A stretch of DNA of 64,000 nucleotides, taken from Lolium rigidum. Lineage: Eukaryota > Streptophyta > Magnoliopsida > Poales > Poaceae. The stretch spans positions 354,807,696 to 354,871,695 of the forward strand of contig NC_061513.1 in the NCBI RefSeq assembly GCF_022539505.1, in the 5' to 3' direction. Under the pieces are notes generated by a model, which had not been told where the DNA came from, ran no database searches, and saw nothing but the letters and a program-made list of their open reading frames with translations. How positions within the stretch are numbered: the stretch's first letter is position 1; every line of letters begins with the position of its first letter. Shown piece by piece: positions 23,259 to 36,365 of this stretch. Position numbers and translations under genes: made by a program.

Positions 23259-24886
23259 CTGATTGGTATGATCCTTGTCTAAATGTCATGATTGTGGACA
23301 ACAATGATGAAGACCCTGCGACGTATGAAGAAGCGATGATGAGCCCAGATTCCAACAAATGGCAAGAAGCCATGAAATCCGAAATGGGATCCATGTATGA
23401 TAACAAAGTATGGACTTTGGTAGACTTACCTGATAGCCGCAAGGCTGTCGAGAATAAATGGATCTTCAATAGAAAAACAGATGTTGATGGTAATGTTACT
23501 GTCTATAAAGCTCGACTTGTCGCAAAGGGTTTCCGACAAATTCAAGGAGTTGACTACGATGAGACCTTCTCACCTGTAGCGAAGCTAAAGTATGTGAGGA
23601 TTTTGTTAGCAATTGCTGCATTTTTCGATTATGAGATTTGGCAGATGGATGTCAAAACAGCGTTCCTTAATGGTGACATTGAGGAAGAGTTGTATATGGT
23701 ACAACCTAAAGGTTTTGTTGATCCTAAAAATGCTGACAAGGTATGCAAACTTCAGCGTTCCATTTATGGAATGAAGCAAGCATCCCGGAGTTGGAACCGA
23801 CGCTTTGATAAGGTGATCAAAGACTTCGGGTTTATACAGTGTCATGGAGAGGCCTGTATTTACAAGAAAGTGAGTGGGAGCTCTGTAGCATTCTTGATAT
23901 TATATGTAGATGACATATTATTGATTGGGAATGATATAGAACTATTAAGCACTGTAAAAGGTTATTTGAATAAGTGTTTTTCAATGAAAGACCTTGGTGA
24001 AGCAGCGTACATTTTAGGCATCAAGATTTCGAGAGATAGATCAAGACGCCTAATAGGGCTTTCACAGAGTACATACCTGGACAAGATTCTAAAGAAGTTT
24101 AGAATGGATGAAAGTAAGAAAGGGTTCTTACCGATGTTGCCAGGTAAGGTCTTGAGTAAGACTCAAGGTCCAGCTACGGCAGAAGAAAGAGAGAGGATGA
24201 ATCAGATCCCCTATGCCTCGGCAGTAGGCTCTATCATGTATGCCATGCTGTGTACTAGACCGGATATCGCACATGCTATTAGTTTGACCAGCAAATATCA
24301 AAGTGATCCAGGAATGGAACACTGGACAGCGGTCAAGAATATCCTGAAGTACTTGAAAAGGACTAAGGATATGTTTCTTTGTTATGGCGGTGACCAAGAG
24401 CTCGTTGTAACCAGCTACACCGATGCAAGTTGGAACACCGATCCTGATGACTCTAAGTCTCAGTCTGGGTACGTGTTTATATTGAATGGTGTTGCAGTAA
24501 GCTGGTGTAGCTCCAAGCAGTGCACGGTGGCGAAGTCTTCAACTGAATCGGAATACATAGCGGCTTCGGAGGTTTCGTCGAAAGCGGTATGGATGAAGAT
24601 GTTCATTGTTGAGCTTGGTGTGGTTCCTAGTGCATTGGACCCACTAGTCATCTTTTGTGACAACATGGGTGCCATCGCCAATGCACAAGAACCAAGGTCA
24701 CACAAGAAGCTGAAGCATATCAAGCTGTGTTTTCATTCGATTCGCGAGTACATCGAAGATGGAGAAGTAAATATTTGCAAAGTACACACAGATCTGAATG
24801 TGGCAGATCCTTTGACTAAAGCTCTCCCTAGGGCAGAGCATGACCAACACCAGAATGCCATGGGTGTTAGGTACCTTACAATGTAA
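23259..24886 (+). pseudogene. Copia reverse transcriptase-RNase H segment
   Basis: The frame is open from the insertion edge to the stop at 24886. It has the RT entry KWIFNRKTDVDG, QMDVKTAFLNGDIEEELYM, YVDDILLIGND, RNase H DASWNTDPDDSKSQSGYVF, SSTESEYIAASE and the terminal ADPLTKALP motif. As a fragment it is well preserved, but it is cut off from gag by upstream stops and the Gypsy remnant, so the element is non-autonomous. Confidence 0.88.
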
Positions 24887-24907
24887 TCTAGATTATTGAC
24901 TCTAGTG

Positions 24908-24919
24908 CAAGTGGGAGAC
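24908..24919 (+). other. Polypurine tract of Angela-like Copia
   Basis: CAAGTGGGAGAC immediately precedes the 3' LTR start at 24920, as in BARE-1/Angela elements. Confidence 0.75.
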
Positions 24920-26408
24920 TGTTGGAGATATGCCCAAGAGGCAATAATAAAGTGGTTATTATATATCTTTATGTTTATGATAAATGTTTTCATACCATGC
25001 TATAATTGTATTAACCGAAACATTGATACATGTGTGTTATGTAAACAACAAGGAGTCCCTAGTAAGCCTCTTGTATAACTAGCTTGTTGATTAATAGATG
25101 ATCATAGTTTCATGATCATGAACATTGGATGTTATTAATAACAAGGTTATGTCATTAGATGAATGATGTAATGGACACACCCAATTAAGCGTAGCATAAG
25201 ATCACATCATTAAGTTCATTTGCTATAAGCTTTCGATACATAGTTACCTAGTCCTTCGACCATGAGATCATGTAAATCACTTATACCGGAAGGGTACTTT
25301 GATTACATCAAACGCCACTGCATAAATGGGTGGTTATAAAGGTGGGATTAAGTATTCGGATAGTATGAGTTGAGGCATATGGATCAAGAGTGGGATATTG
25401 TCCATCCCGATGACGGATAGATATACTCTAGGCCCTCTCGGTGGAATGTCGTCTGATTAGCTTGCAAGCATATGAATGGTTCATAAGAGATGGAATACCA
25501 CGGTACGAGTAAAGAGTACTTGTCGGAGACGAGGTTGAACAAGGTATAGAGATACCGATGATCAAACCTCGGACAAGTAAAATATCGCGTGACAAAGGGA
25601 ATCGGTATTGTATGTAAATGGTTCAATCGATCACTAAGTCATCGTTGAATATGTGGGAGCCATTATGTATCTCCAGATCCCGCTATTGGTTATTGGTCGG
25701 AGAGAAGTCTCAACCATGTCTGCATAGTTCACGAACCGTAGGGTGACACACTTAAGGTTTGATGTCGTTTAAGTAGATATGGCATATGGAATGGAGTTCG
25801 AAGTTTTGTTCGGAGTCTCGGATGGGATCCAGGACATCACGAGGAGATCCGGAATGGTCCGGAGAATAAGATTCATATATAGGAAGTCATTTTCTAAGTT
25901 TGAAAATGATCCGGTGCATTTATGGAAGGTTCTAGAAAAGTCCGGAAGAAATCACCATGGAAGGTGGAGTCCCGGACGGGACTCCACCTAGCTTGGCCGG
26001 CCAGCCATAGGGAGGAGGAGTCCCAGGTGGACTCCACCAAAGGTGGCCGGCCACCCCACCAAGGAAAGGGAGGAGTCCCACCCAAGTAGGATTCGTCCAT
26101 ATGGCAGTTTTGAGTTAGGGTCTTATTCGAAGACTTTGAAGCAAACTCTTGGGGGTTCCACCTATATAATGAGGAGCAAGGGGAGGGGGCCGGCCACACC
26201 AAAGCCACCTTGGCCGCACCCCATAGAGGCCGGCGCCTCCCTCTCCCCAAACCCTAGCCGCCCCTCCTCCACATACAACTCTAGTAGCGCTTTGGCGAAG
26301 CCCTGCCGGATTTCTCCACCACCACCGCCACCATGCCGTCGTGCTGCCGGGATTCCGAGGAGGATCTACTACTTCCGCTGCCCGCTGGAATGGGGAGAAG
26401 GACGTCGT
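24920..26408 (+). repeat. 3' LTR of Angela-like Copia, first segment
   Basis: Homologous to 16355 to about 17760 of the 5' LTR and interrupted at GACGTCGT by a Gypsy element. It retains the 83 bp (25895-25977) missing from the 5' LTR. Confidence 0.9.
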
Positions 26409-27728
26409 TGATACGTCTCCAACGTATCTATAATTTCGGATGTTCCATGCTCATATTATACCAATTTCTACATGTTTTATATACACTTTGTATCATTTTT
26501 ATGCATTTTCCGGGACTAACCTATTAACAAGATGCCGAAGTGCTAGTCCCTGTTTTCTGCTGTTTTTGGTTCCAGAAAATTACTTCTGCGAATATTCTCG
26601 GAATTGCGCGAAACAAAAGGCCACGTCCCTATTTTTCCAGAAGCTTCACAGAGTCCGAAGGAGAGACGAAGGGGGGCCACGAGCTGGCCACACCATAGGA
26701 GGGCGCGGCCCCACCTCCTGCTGAGCCGCCAGGTGGGGTGGGCCCCTCGGGACTCCACCGACGCTGCCCCTTTGCCTATATATTGCCCCAGATGCGAAAA
26801 CCCTAACCAATACAGCCATATTCCACGAAGAGTTCCGCAGCGCCGCCGCCATCGACGACAAGTTTCAGGGGACAGAATCTCTATTCCGGCACGCCGCCGG
26901 GACGGGGAATTGCCCCCGGAGTCATCTCCATCGACACCACCGCCATCTTCATCGCCGCTGCTGACTCCCATGATGAGGAGGGAGTAGTTCTCCCCCGAGG
27001 CTGAGGGCTCTACCGGTAGCTATGTGGTTCATCTCTCTCCCATGGTGTGATCTTTATGTGATCATGAGCTTTGTAATCTAGTTGAATATGTAGATGTTAC
27101 TCTTGTCTATTATGCACTATAGAGGTTACTTTAATATGAACTCCGGAGTCACTCTCCACGGTGTGATGGTGACAGTGTGCGCATCGTGTGTGATTCCTTT
27201 ATGACGTTGTGGATCTTGTTTACTCCGGCTTGAGGTGTGCTTTTGCAGCCCTACACAATGAATGGTGTTTGTTATCCAACAAGAGAGTGTTTGAGAGTAG
27301 CATTTATTTATTCAATTATGTGATCATTGTTGAGACTGTCCACTAGTGAAAGTACGATCACTAGGCCTTGTTTCTAAGCATTCAAACACCGTTTCCAACA
27401 AGTTCTGCTACATGTTCGCTTGCTGCCATTTTTATTTCAGATTGCAATTACTACTTATAATCATCCATATTACTTGTATTTCACTATCTCTTCGCCGAAC
27501 TAGTGCACCTATACATCTGACAAGTGTATTAGGTGTGTTGGGGACACAAGAGACTTCTTGTATCTTAATTGCAGGGTTGCTTGAGAGGGATATCTTTGAC
27601 CTCTACCTCCCTGAGTTCGATAAACCTTGGGTGATGATTCACTTAAGGGAAACTTGCTGCTGTCCTACGAACCTCTGCTCTTGGAGGCCCAACACTGTCT
27701 ACAGGAATAGAAGCGTGCGTAGACATCA
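26409..27728 (+). repeat. 5' LTR of pol-less Gypsy
   Basis: 1320 bp, TG...CA, with a TATA-like CCTATATATTG near 26775. It ends 10 bp before the primer site. Confidence 0.88.
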
Positions 27729-27738
27729 AGCTATTTTC

Positions 27739-27756
27739 TGGCGCCGTTGCCGGGGA
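27739..27756 (+). other. tRNA-Asp-type primer-binding site
   Basis: TGGCGCCGTTGCCGGGGA is complementary to the 3' end of plant tRNA-Asp (…CCCCGGCAACGGCGCCA). Confidence 0.85.
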
Positions 27757-27902
27757 GGTAAGGTAAAAGGTATTCACATCCTCCGACTACTAAGCTATTT
27801 CCTAGCACTGTTGTTGGTGAGTGAGTGCTCGAAGTTATTTCCTTTAGATTTTGCAATTGCATCTTTTTGTTTCTTGTTTTTATTTTTCACTAGTTAGGCA
27901 TA

Positions 27903-28299
27903 ATGGAAAACAACAACAAATTTAGTGAGCTTTTTAATCTTTTTCCTGAGTTAAGACATGAATTGTTTGATGCGAAAATTAAAAAAACTATGGAACCTTA
28001 TTTGCATGCTAGTAGCAATATTATTAGTATGGACACAATTACTGCTAATGCTATGGAAAAGTCTAAGCTTGGGGAAGCTAGTTTTTATGATCTTTTTAGC
28101 TTCCCAGCTTTAGGGGAGAAAATTTGCTCTGATAATACTTTATCTCCCATATGCGATAACTCTAATGATGCTTGTGATGTTTTAAATCCACCTACTGAAA
28201 GTATTCCTTTCAAGATACCTACGAAAATTGTTAAACTTGCTATGAACAATTGCTATTTTGGAGATGGAACTGTCCATCCTAGTGATCATTTACTCTTTA
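27903..28299 (+). pseudogene. Gypsy gag-like ORF, N-terminal part
   Basis: ATG at 27903 opens a frame beginning MENNNKFSELFNLFPELRHEL and ending FGDGTVHPSDHLLF, where a Helitron interrupts it. It continues at 36366 (IHELCELFESAG), so the two parts form one gag. The frame before the insertion is intact. Confidence 0.8.
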
Positions 28300-28311
28300 C
28301 TAGATGACCGG

Positions 28312-28327
28312 TTGCGCTATCGCGCAA
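28312..28327 (-). terminator. Helitron 3' terminal hairpin
   Basis: Palindrome TTGCGC-TATC-GCGCAA, 8 nt from the CTAG terminus. It is the replication/transposition termination signal of Helitrons. Confidence 0.75.
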
Positions 28328-31300
28328 AAAGCAGAATTAAATCAGAAATTAAAGCATAAGTTGTAGCTTATTATAGTATTAAAAATTAGCACGTAATTTA
28401 ACTGCTTTAGTATCAGACCCTTGTAGCGGAGCTCTGACCCTCCCTCCGCCTAGGGGTGGATCCAGAACAAAAACATACCGGTGTCACTCCCTGAGTCACT
28501 CATATTTTTTTGGAAAAATTTGCCACATGAAACCGTTATTTTGGCGTTTTCTAAAACACACCGCTCGATTGTGTATTTTTCAAGTACCATTACAATTCGG
28601 TGGCATATTTGCCAGAACACACCACCTATATATTTAAAGGTGTCACACACTATAAATGGTTAAAATTTACCAAGGAATGGAAGTTCTACCTGGTGTCCTG
28701 TGACCCCTGGTAGCATAACATAGGTCCGCCCCTACCTCCGCTGCCACCTGAACAGTGGTAAAGGGAGGGCAGCCGAGTTGGCTGGCTATCCAGGCTGAGT
28801 TCCATCGGCATCCAACAACGTGCATTGTGGAAAATGTCCTCGACAGCTCCTCCGCCATTCGACGTCTCCTTCCACCTCTTCTACGTCCTCCTCTTCCTCT
28901 TCCGACCCCTTAGACCCGCTTAGCATCATTGCCGCTACAGGGATCCTCAATCATATTTTTGTTAGTAGTTCAATTCGGATAACAATTGCAGTTAACCCGA
29001 GCCAGACAACAGAACAAATTGAAGCCCCCATGTTTCGGTAGGTCCCGTTGTGCCCGGGCACAAGGATAAAAGTGAGACAGTATATGATTGGGATTTATTG
29101 GCTTTAAACTGTGAGGCTCATCAAGGTCTCCCTGAGGTACGCATAGCATAGATTCCAATATCTATAGATAGAAACAAGTATTTTATTTCATCTAAGTCTA
29201 ATATTATCACAAGTATATTAGAAAACATAGCTGGCAGAATTCATGCATACATTACACCTATAGATAGAAACAAGTATTGAAATAGTTATATTACAGAACA
29301 TAGCTGGTGGAATTCATGTGTACATTCTACAAAAATTTAACTGTCCAATAACACCTGAAGCCAACAACACTGCATAAGACAGGATGGAATGGTTGAAGAT
29401 CAATTTCGCAAATTTGCTAATCATGTGCTTCCAGATCACCACCTGTGCTATAGCATTTCATCAATGTGATAGCATAATTTCTCCTTGCTCTGGATCCATT
29501 TTGGTTTCACAAAACAATGGTGCTGCATACACGATAATAACTGCTACATCAGTGGTGTGTTCCCGAACAGCGATATATGTGAGCTGACTCCCGATATGTC
29601 CGTTCTCTTCTTGTATTTGCATTAACCAGCGGTAGTTCAAATCCTTGACCACCAAATTAGCTGCATTCTCCATGTATCTGCTATAGCAACGGTGTGTCCC
29701 GCAACGGTGATATCCATAGACTTGACTCCAGAAATAGTCATAGGAACAAGGGAACCTTGGCCGGTTGTTTCACGCAGCAGTATAGTACACACTTACAATG
29801 CAAAAGGATGTAAAATTAGTAGCCTGTATAAGACACACTGCAAGCTCTGTATGAATAAAATGTAACCACTACATAGTATTGATGGAAATGGTACACTTAG
29901 AAGTATGGTCTACCGATTCGAAACTTTTGCAATAATGAGGCAGTATTTTATTCATCAGTTTCAGCAGCGTACCCAGGTAGGCAGCTAAAGTACTGGAACT
30001 GAACAGTTACTTTCATGCGGGAACACATGCACACGATAACACAATCTTGAAATACTATTTTTTAAACAATTTGTGAAAGCCTCCACTTCTGTCATAATCA
30101 CTGTATTTTATTTTGGAAACGAAAGAAACAAACATTTTAGCTTCAAAATGAACTGTAAAAACCAAAGAAGGAACTGAAAACATAATAAGGTATCCACACT
30201 TTTGAAGGCAAAGCACATAAAAGAGAAACAATTCTGAATCTTGAGCCAGCAGCCTGAACTGATAATAGCGAGTTCACAAGCCCTGCTATTTTTCCAAACC
30301 TGTAGATGCTTTCAAAATACCTACATTTGAAATGGGGTAAGCTATGCTCTGCTACATGGCCCATGAACTAACAGTAACACTATTGTTTTGTAAAGCTTGC
30401 TCCCTTCATGAATGCTTTTTATTTGTATTCCAGAAAAAAGAGGACTAATATTTGCCTGACCAAGATAAGCATAACCAAACTATCTGAATTTTTGAAGGAA
30501 AAATCCAAAGATGGGAAACAATTATGAATTTATTCACTAAAGTAAAATATAATAATGAGTTCACCATCTTCGCAATTTGTTGGAAACAAGTAACAGAGCG
30601 CAATAAGTGACTTAAACTATTTATCTTCAGAGCGGAATTAGGTATACTACATTTCAGGTCCCACCAACTACTGTTAATAATGTATTGGTTTACAAATCCT
30701 GGTCAATTTTATAAAGAACAAAGTTTTTAACTTGTTGCAAAAGAAACGATTAAAATAGCTTCCTGCCAAAACAGAAGAAACAGAAAGCACAAACAAACAT
30801 CTGAACTTTTGAAGATAGAGCATAGTTTTGAAATAATAGCTTTCGAGCATCAAGAGTGTGAGCCGATATGGCGAAACAAAGCAATATTGAGGACATCTGA
30901 GAACTAAAATAGAAACCAAGGAAGAAAGTATGCCACTTAATAACTGTTCTACCACAGTCTATGAAAACATGTCACGGACTTCCAGGCTGACCATTAGCAT
31001 ATTTAAAAAAATCCCAGGCCCCGACATCAAAGATGCGACTTCTAACAAGAGAATACTAACCATCAACCATATCAAGAAAAGTGATACAACCTGCCTTATG
31101 CATTGATTCAAGATGTCCGTGCTTCTGTCATAATTGCCTATTCTCTTTTCTCTTTCATTTTTTCCTGTTTAACATAACTAGAGACATATCATGTGAAACA
31201 TGTTACTATACCTTGATTGGCTTTTCAAGGTACTGCAGTATAAGAAGATCAGAAATTATAGTAATATTCAGTTTCCCTTGGCCATTGTAAGAGGTTATTT

Positions 31301-31610
31301 TATACACACGCAAAGCTGGCCATGTGTGACAAACATCTATATCCCGCAAACAAAAAATGAACTAGACCTTGGCTCCGACAAAACCAGTTTCATGATAAAA
31401 CAATTAGTAAATGCTATCATTCAAATGGAGGAGATTGTAATTAACCACATGTACCATCCTCGTTTTCAATCAATAAGCGAAGAAATTTTTTAGAGGTCAA
31501 ATGCGTCGCCACGCAAAGCTGGACATGTGTAAACAGTTGAGTTTTTCTTTTCAACCAGAATTAATTGTAGAGTTTGTGGTAAAAAATATATGATTGTTCC
31601 AGAAACTAAC

Positions 31611-31691
31611 CACTCGTCTGCTTCCAGTGTCTACATGAACCTTGTTCCCGGCTAAAATGAAGGGGAATTGCTTGGGATCTGATGGGCCAGC
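31611..31691 (-). pseudogene. Captured exon of a Rab7-like small GTPase
   Basis: A 27-codon minus-strand exon between an AG acceptor (31692-31693) and GTTAGT donor (31605-31610) reads AGPSDPKQFPFILAGNKVHV then DTGSRRV. Plant Rab7 has SPSDP--FPFV-LGNK-DVDGGNSRVV in the G4 region. The G4 NKxD Asp is His here, so nucleotide binding would be lost. The exons before and after it in Rab7 were not found in the element, so only one fragment seems to be carried. Identification is from motif memory. Confidence 0.55.
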
Positions 31692-32002
31692 CTAAAAACA
31701 AAAATTAAATTAGAACCAACCCGACTTTCTTGTCTCTAAATATGAAATATTGTAAATCAGTGAGCACCAAACATACGAAATATCAAATGCATAATATTTA
31801 ATAACTAAGTGGGTTTGTCGCCGACTATAGAACTAAATTAGTCCTGTGACCAACCTGGTATTGTAAAATTGGCTGAGTTGCTGTTAGAACAATGTTAAGC
31901 ACTTCTTTTTCCTGGATTATTTTTCTCGCGCATGTTCAGCAGCTGTAAAACCAAATGTACCATCAGTCTAGTCACAAAGCTATATCTATGGTACTAATTT
32001 CT

Positions 32003-32380
32003 TCAGGCTTGCAATGCGTACACTGAATCTAGAAGGGTCAAACACGGTTGGATGTTGTAGATGGTCAGATCATAGTGTATTGAGCTCGCGTCGACATTCA
32101 CGTTCCAATCCTTATTCACATGTGGAATCCTGTTGTTACTTGTGTCCCTGTTAAATAGTAGCTTCCTACAAGGAGGAAGAATGAATCGATAAAGTTTAGC
32201 TACCCGCAACTCTGGCAGTCCATGAGCGCCACTCCTGGAAACAAATAATAATTTTTGGGGTGTTACGCTTCCTCCATGTGTGATAAAATAAAAACAAAGC
32301 GACAATGCTCGGAATTGATTCATATAATTAAAGCTGGCTGATCTTATCATATTTATTTTCTTTCTAAATAAAAACAGCAC
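32003..32380 (-). pseudogene. Exon-like piece of unknown gene in Helitron
   Basis: After a TTTGTTTCCAG acceptor (minus strand, about 32236) the frame reads SGAHGLPELRVAKLYRFILPP then CRKLLFNR, and the open frame continues to a stop near 32003. I do not recognise the family. It lies in the same orientation as the Rab7-like exon and may be from a different captured gene. Confidence 0.3.
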
Positions 32381-35229
32381 CTCAAGCTCTATAGTCCCCT
32401 TTTGTTCGCAGAAAAGCTAGTCAGGCAAAAGAAAAGTTAGTGATATATTCCTAAACCAGTACCCAAGTAGTGCACAAAGAATATAATTTGGTATATAAAT
32501 GGGTATGGTGAAATCTGGAAATGAACAAAGAATATAATTGAGTTTCAGAGGGGTGCACGTGCTCTCACTTCACATGCCACAATAGATAAACATTTTTTTC
32601 TAGAAGGTATTAGAAGCCAAATATCCTATGAATAAAAAAATAAAGGTTAATCCAAATTTATGAGTATCCCAAAGGAGACAAGATGAACATTGTTAATATT
32701 TGGCTTAATTACTTGCAAATGCTTCCAAAACGAAAGTTGGAGAAGGGACCATAGCAGACGCACCAGCAACGAATGCATTCCCTGGCCGAGTCCTCCTCAA
32801 CCCAGGGGTCCTTGAATTCTCAAGATAGAGCTCTTCTATTCAGCAGCCGCTATGACACAGGGGTCAAGCCAATCTCAAGATCAATCACAGCCTGCCTTCT
32901 GTCACCGCCGTTGCAGGCCTAGACCGACGCCTTGCTGCTAGACATAACATGAGCAATGGATATTATCACTATGAAATTTAAGAAGGGGGCGAAGAAATAT
33001 GCAAAACCACAAGAAAATGGCACTGGCCTAAATGATTAAGCACAAAGCTACAGATGTAGTAACCACCTTTTCTATAACAGGAGGATCACATGTAGGCCTT
33101 CTACTTAACAGTAGTTATTAAGAGTAGCCGTATAGTCTAAGCATACTAAGTACTTAAGGTGATCTGGGATCTGTTAATATTTTCTTTTATGCATTTGTAA
33201 GCAATTCATCAAGCACATGACGAGAAAAAAATTCAAATTGCTCACTCTGTCAAGAAAGTGAACAAATAGGTTACTCTTAACCATAAAAAGGACACAAATG
33301 GTTGTCACTGCGAAATTTTAAAATAACCATACCTATTCAATGGAGCTGAAGAAATACTGCCAAAATATCATTTTTCTGTAACAATTGGATCTACCAAAAT
33401 ACCTATTCAAAGTGAGAGAGCTCATAACTCAGAATTGGAAATCATAAGCTTCCTGATGTTCTGAATAGCAGGTTTGTACTATGACTTACTACGCATGTCT
33501 TATATAGATAATGACAAGAGGTGAATCAAAAAAAAAAAAGAATTGCCTACAAAATAGCAAAGACATCCATGGTATTCTGTTCGTCCACTAACATAATATA
33601 CTTCACCAGCTTAATGGAAAATCCAAGCTGCAAAATGACAAGATAAAGTTCAGTCATTAGTTGAGACAATCTTGACATGGCCAAAATTACATATTGCAGG
33701 GTCACTTACAACTCCTTTAGTTTAGACATACTCAACCGAACAAGCCACTTCCTATCCTCACTTCTTGTACCTGCAGAAACAAGAATACACAGTGAAAAAT
33801 ACACAAAAAATGATCTAATGTAAAGAAAGAAAATCCAAGAGTAAGTAAATAAGTGATAGAAGGCATAACTTAGCTCCAAGAATTTTTTAGCAGGGGTAGC
33901 CCACACAGGTGAGCCAGGAGACATCTTTCCTGTAGCTGCCTCTACACCTCTTCCTCAGTCCGCGGCTCCTCTCCCTAGCCGGTGAATCTGCTTTGACGAC
34001 CAAACCCTAGCAGCAAAATAAATCGGGGAAGAAAAGGAATCAGAAAGAGGAGCAGAAAGAGGAATATGAGTTGTACCATATACATGGAGGTTGAACAACA
34101 AACCATGATCTACAGCTTTAGGCGATATCTAGCAACAACATTATCGTGTGTTGTGTACATTGATAAGCAACTATATAATACTTTAATTGTAGTGGCAGAT
34201 AGGCTGATTAAAATTATGACAAATGAATAAGACATTAGCTTCCAACACCTATTTAATTTGCTACAGCTTAGGATATTTTAAAAACTACGCGATGGAACAA
34301 AATGAGTGGCTAGGACAACCAATATAAGAAAAGTGACTGAAACCTTGCGTCCTATTTAATTTGCTACACCTTAGGATCTCTTTTACTCGCTTTCTTTAGC
34401 TTGTAATTGTATTCCTCTATTATTAATGAAAAGCAGCTCCGCTCTGCATTTTATGTCAAAAACAACTGACCTTAATACTACTCCTGTTGCGAGACCTCCA
34501 CTGGATGAGTAAATGGAAAAATACTGGCTCTCTCCTAGCATCACTATTGTTGAAACTCTGTTCAGAGGCACAGTATACGGTAACAGAATAAATATTGGAA
34601 TAGTTTTGTATCAGGCAGATCTTGGAGTTGAAAGGCAACATAAGAATTGAATAAAAGAGATGTAGGTATTAAATGAAAAGAAGATCATACATGCATGTAG
34701 ACCTGAACGGAGTCCAACAATCTTTTGAGAAGAAACACAACAGTATTGCTCTCTGCAAGCACATGATATGATTCCATAGTGTATCTCCGAAATAACAAGT
34801 GTAAGATCATATACAATTGAAACAACGGAATTTACAAAATAACCATGGACTCGGATTTGTGGCTTTTCAAATTTCCAAAATGTAACCTAAAGCTGCAGAT
34901 TTTACTAAACATCAGTAGAATATATGCAATTTCAGTTCACTGATCAACATCATCTCATTGCCCCTGCAGATTTACACAGCCAGAAACAACAAGGTATATT
35001 ATAGGCATCAAGAAAAGAAATATCATTCTAAAAAAATCACTCTAGAAAGGCTTTAATAAAAGCTGGTGGTCAGACCTGCACCCATCAACGAACCTCTATC
35101 CATCCATGCTTAATTCACCTCAGATCTTCAGAAAAGAATCACTAAATCAAACTGAGATACTAAGGCTGCGTGGGCATCAGCTGTGTTCGATAAAGGGACT
35201 GCCAAGAGTCAGAAAAACGAGCTCACATG

Positions 35230-36130
35230 GAGAGACTAATTAGCAGGGATGAAGGGAATGACGACCAACCTTTTTTTGACGAGATCTGCAGCTCTTCTCT
35301 GCCTCGTCCAGAAGCTGTTCAGGCAGGAGCAGACAACAAACTGGAGAAGCAGATTTCGAGCTCCAGCCGGCTGTGAACGACCGTGAACGACCGGTACATG
35401 TTGGGATGTGGCGCTTCTTGTCAAGGGAGCAGTGACCGTGGTGGTGGGGGAAGGTTTGGATCCGCTCCCTCCTCCATGCGCGCTCCTGCATCGCCTCCTC
35501 CGGCCGCCCCGCTGGAGGTGGAGTTCTCCTGCGCGCGCCCCTTGCCGGAGCCAGACCTTGCCGCGCCTGCCCCTTGCCGGAGCAGGAGCTCACCGCGCCA
35601 ACCCAGGCCAGCCCCCTGCCCGCTGCACCCGCCCCTGCCCGAGCTCACGTCGGCCTCCCCTTGCCGGAGCTGGCCGCGCCGTGGACATTGTTGGGGCCGG
35701 GCGGCCTTCGTCCGTGCATCGCTCGATCCGCCAGATCTCGAACCCCTGCCGGCCGTGGACGACCTTCTCTAGCTCGAGGCGCCGCGCCGCCACCACTCTC
35801 CGCGTTGAGGCCACCCTCCTCAATGAACTACCCTGCGGCGCCTCCTCCAGGCCACCACCGCTGCCGTCCCCATCTGGCGCCGCGTCCCCATGGTCATCCC
35901 AGCCGGTCCGCCGGCTCGCCGCCACCCTCCTCTGAGATGTCGTCCTCCAGCACCTGCTCGCGTTCGCCACAGCAGCGTCGCACGTCGAGGCAGCCGATTG
36001 CGGAGGAGGAGAAGCGGAGATTGGAGGGAAGAGGAGAGACGGGATTGGGGGAAAGAGAGGAGACGCGAGGATTGGGCGCCCCCGCGATCTAGGTTTTCAC
36101 TGCCACACGCGTGTAGAAAAGGAAGGCGAC
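35230..36130 (-). other. GC-rich promoter/first-exon-like segment in Helitron
   Basis: About 900 bp of high GC lie within an AT-rich element. The minus strand shows CT-rich leader-like sequence (TCTCTCCTCTTCCCTCC type) then an ATG near 35895. Open frames on both strands are proline/arginine/alanine-rich and overlap, so I cannot choose a protein. The composition contrast suggests capture of a host gene's 5' end. Confidence 0.35.
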
Positions 36131-36365
36131 CTAAGTGAGCTGCTGCGACTGCCTATGACCGCCGGATCCCGCACTCAGCCGGTCCCATGCGTCATGGACT
36201 CTTTCGGAAGCTGAACGAGTGAGAAAATTTTCACTGAATCGGACGGCTGAGATAGAAAGTGGGATCCGAAATTTACTGTACATGGTAAAACGTGGGGTGG
36301 AGATCGATTTGCCCCCTTCAGATGCCTCCAATGGGAGGGTACTCTTGTAACATTTATAGGAGAAA

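Larger units (their letters stand above)
28300..36363 (-). mobile_element. Helitron with captured gene fragments
   Basis: Read on the minus strand, the 3' end is a perfect 6-bp hairpin (28312-28327, TTGCGC/GCGCAA with a 4-nt loop), an 8-nt spacer, then CTAG at 28300-28303, with A as the plus-strand neighbour (28299). This is the Helitron 3' signature. The 5' end begins TCTCCTATAAATG near 36363, with T at 36366 after two extra bases. There is no target duplication; removing it rejoins gag LLF with IHELCELF in frame. No Rep/helicase ORF was seen, so it is non-autonomous. The 35.3-36.1 kb segment is GC-rich like a promoter/first exon, and exon-like pieces occur further on, including a Rab7-like one. 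Confidence 0.75.

Noticed and set aside
35236..36138. Arg/Pro/Ala-rich frames up to 175 aa on both strands
   Set aside because: Mutually overlapping and low-complexity; no frame is preferred and no family pattern, so recorded only as a GC-rich promoter-like segment.
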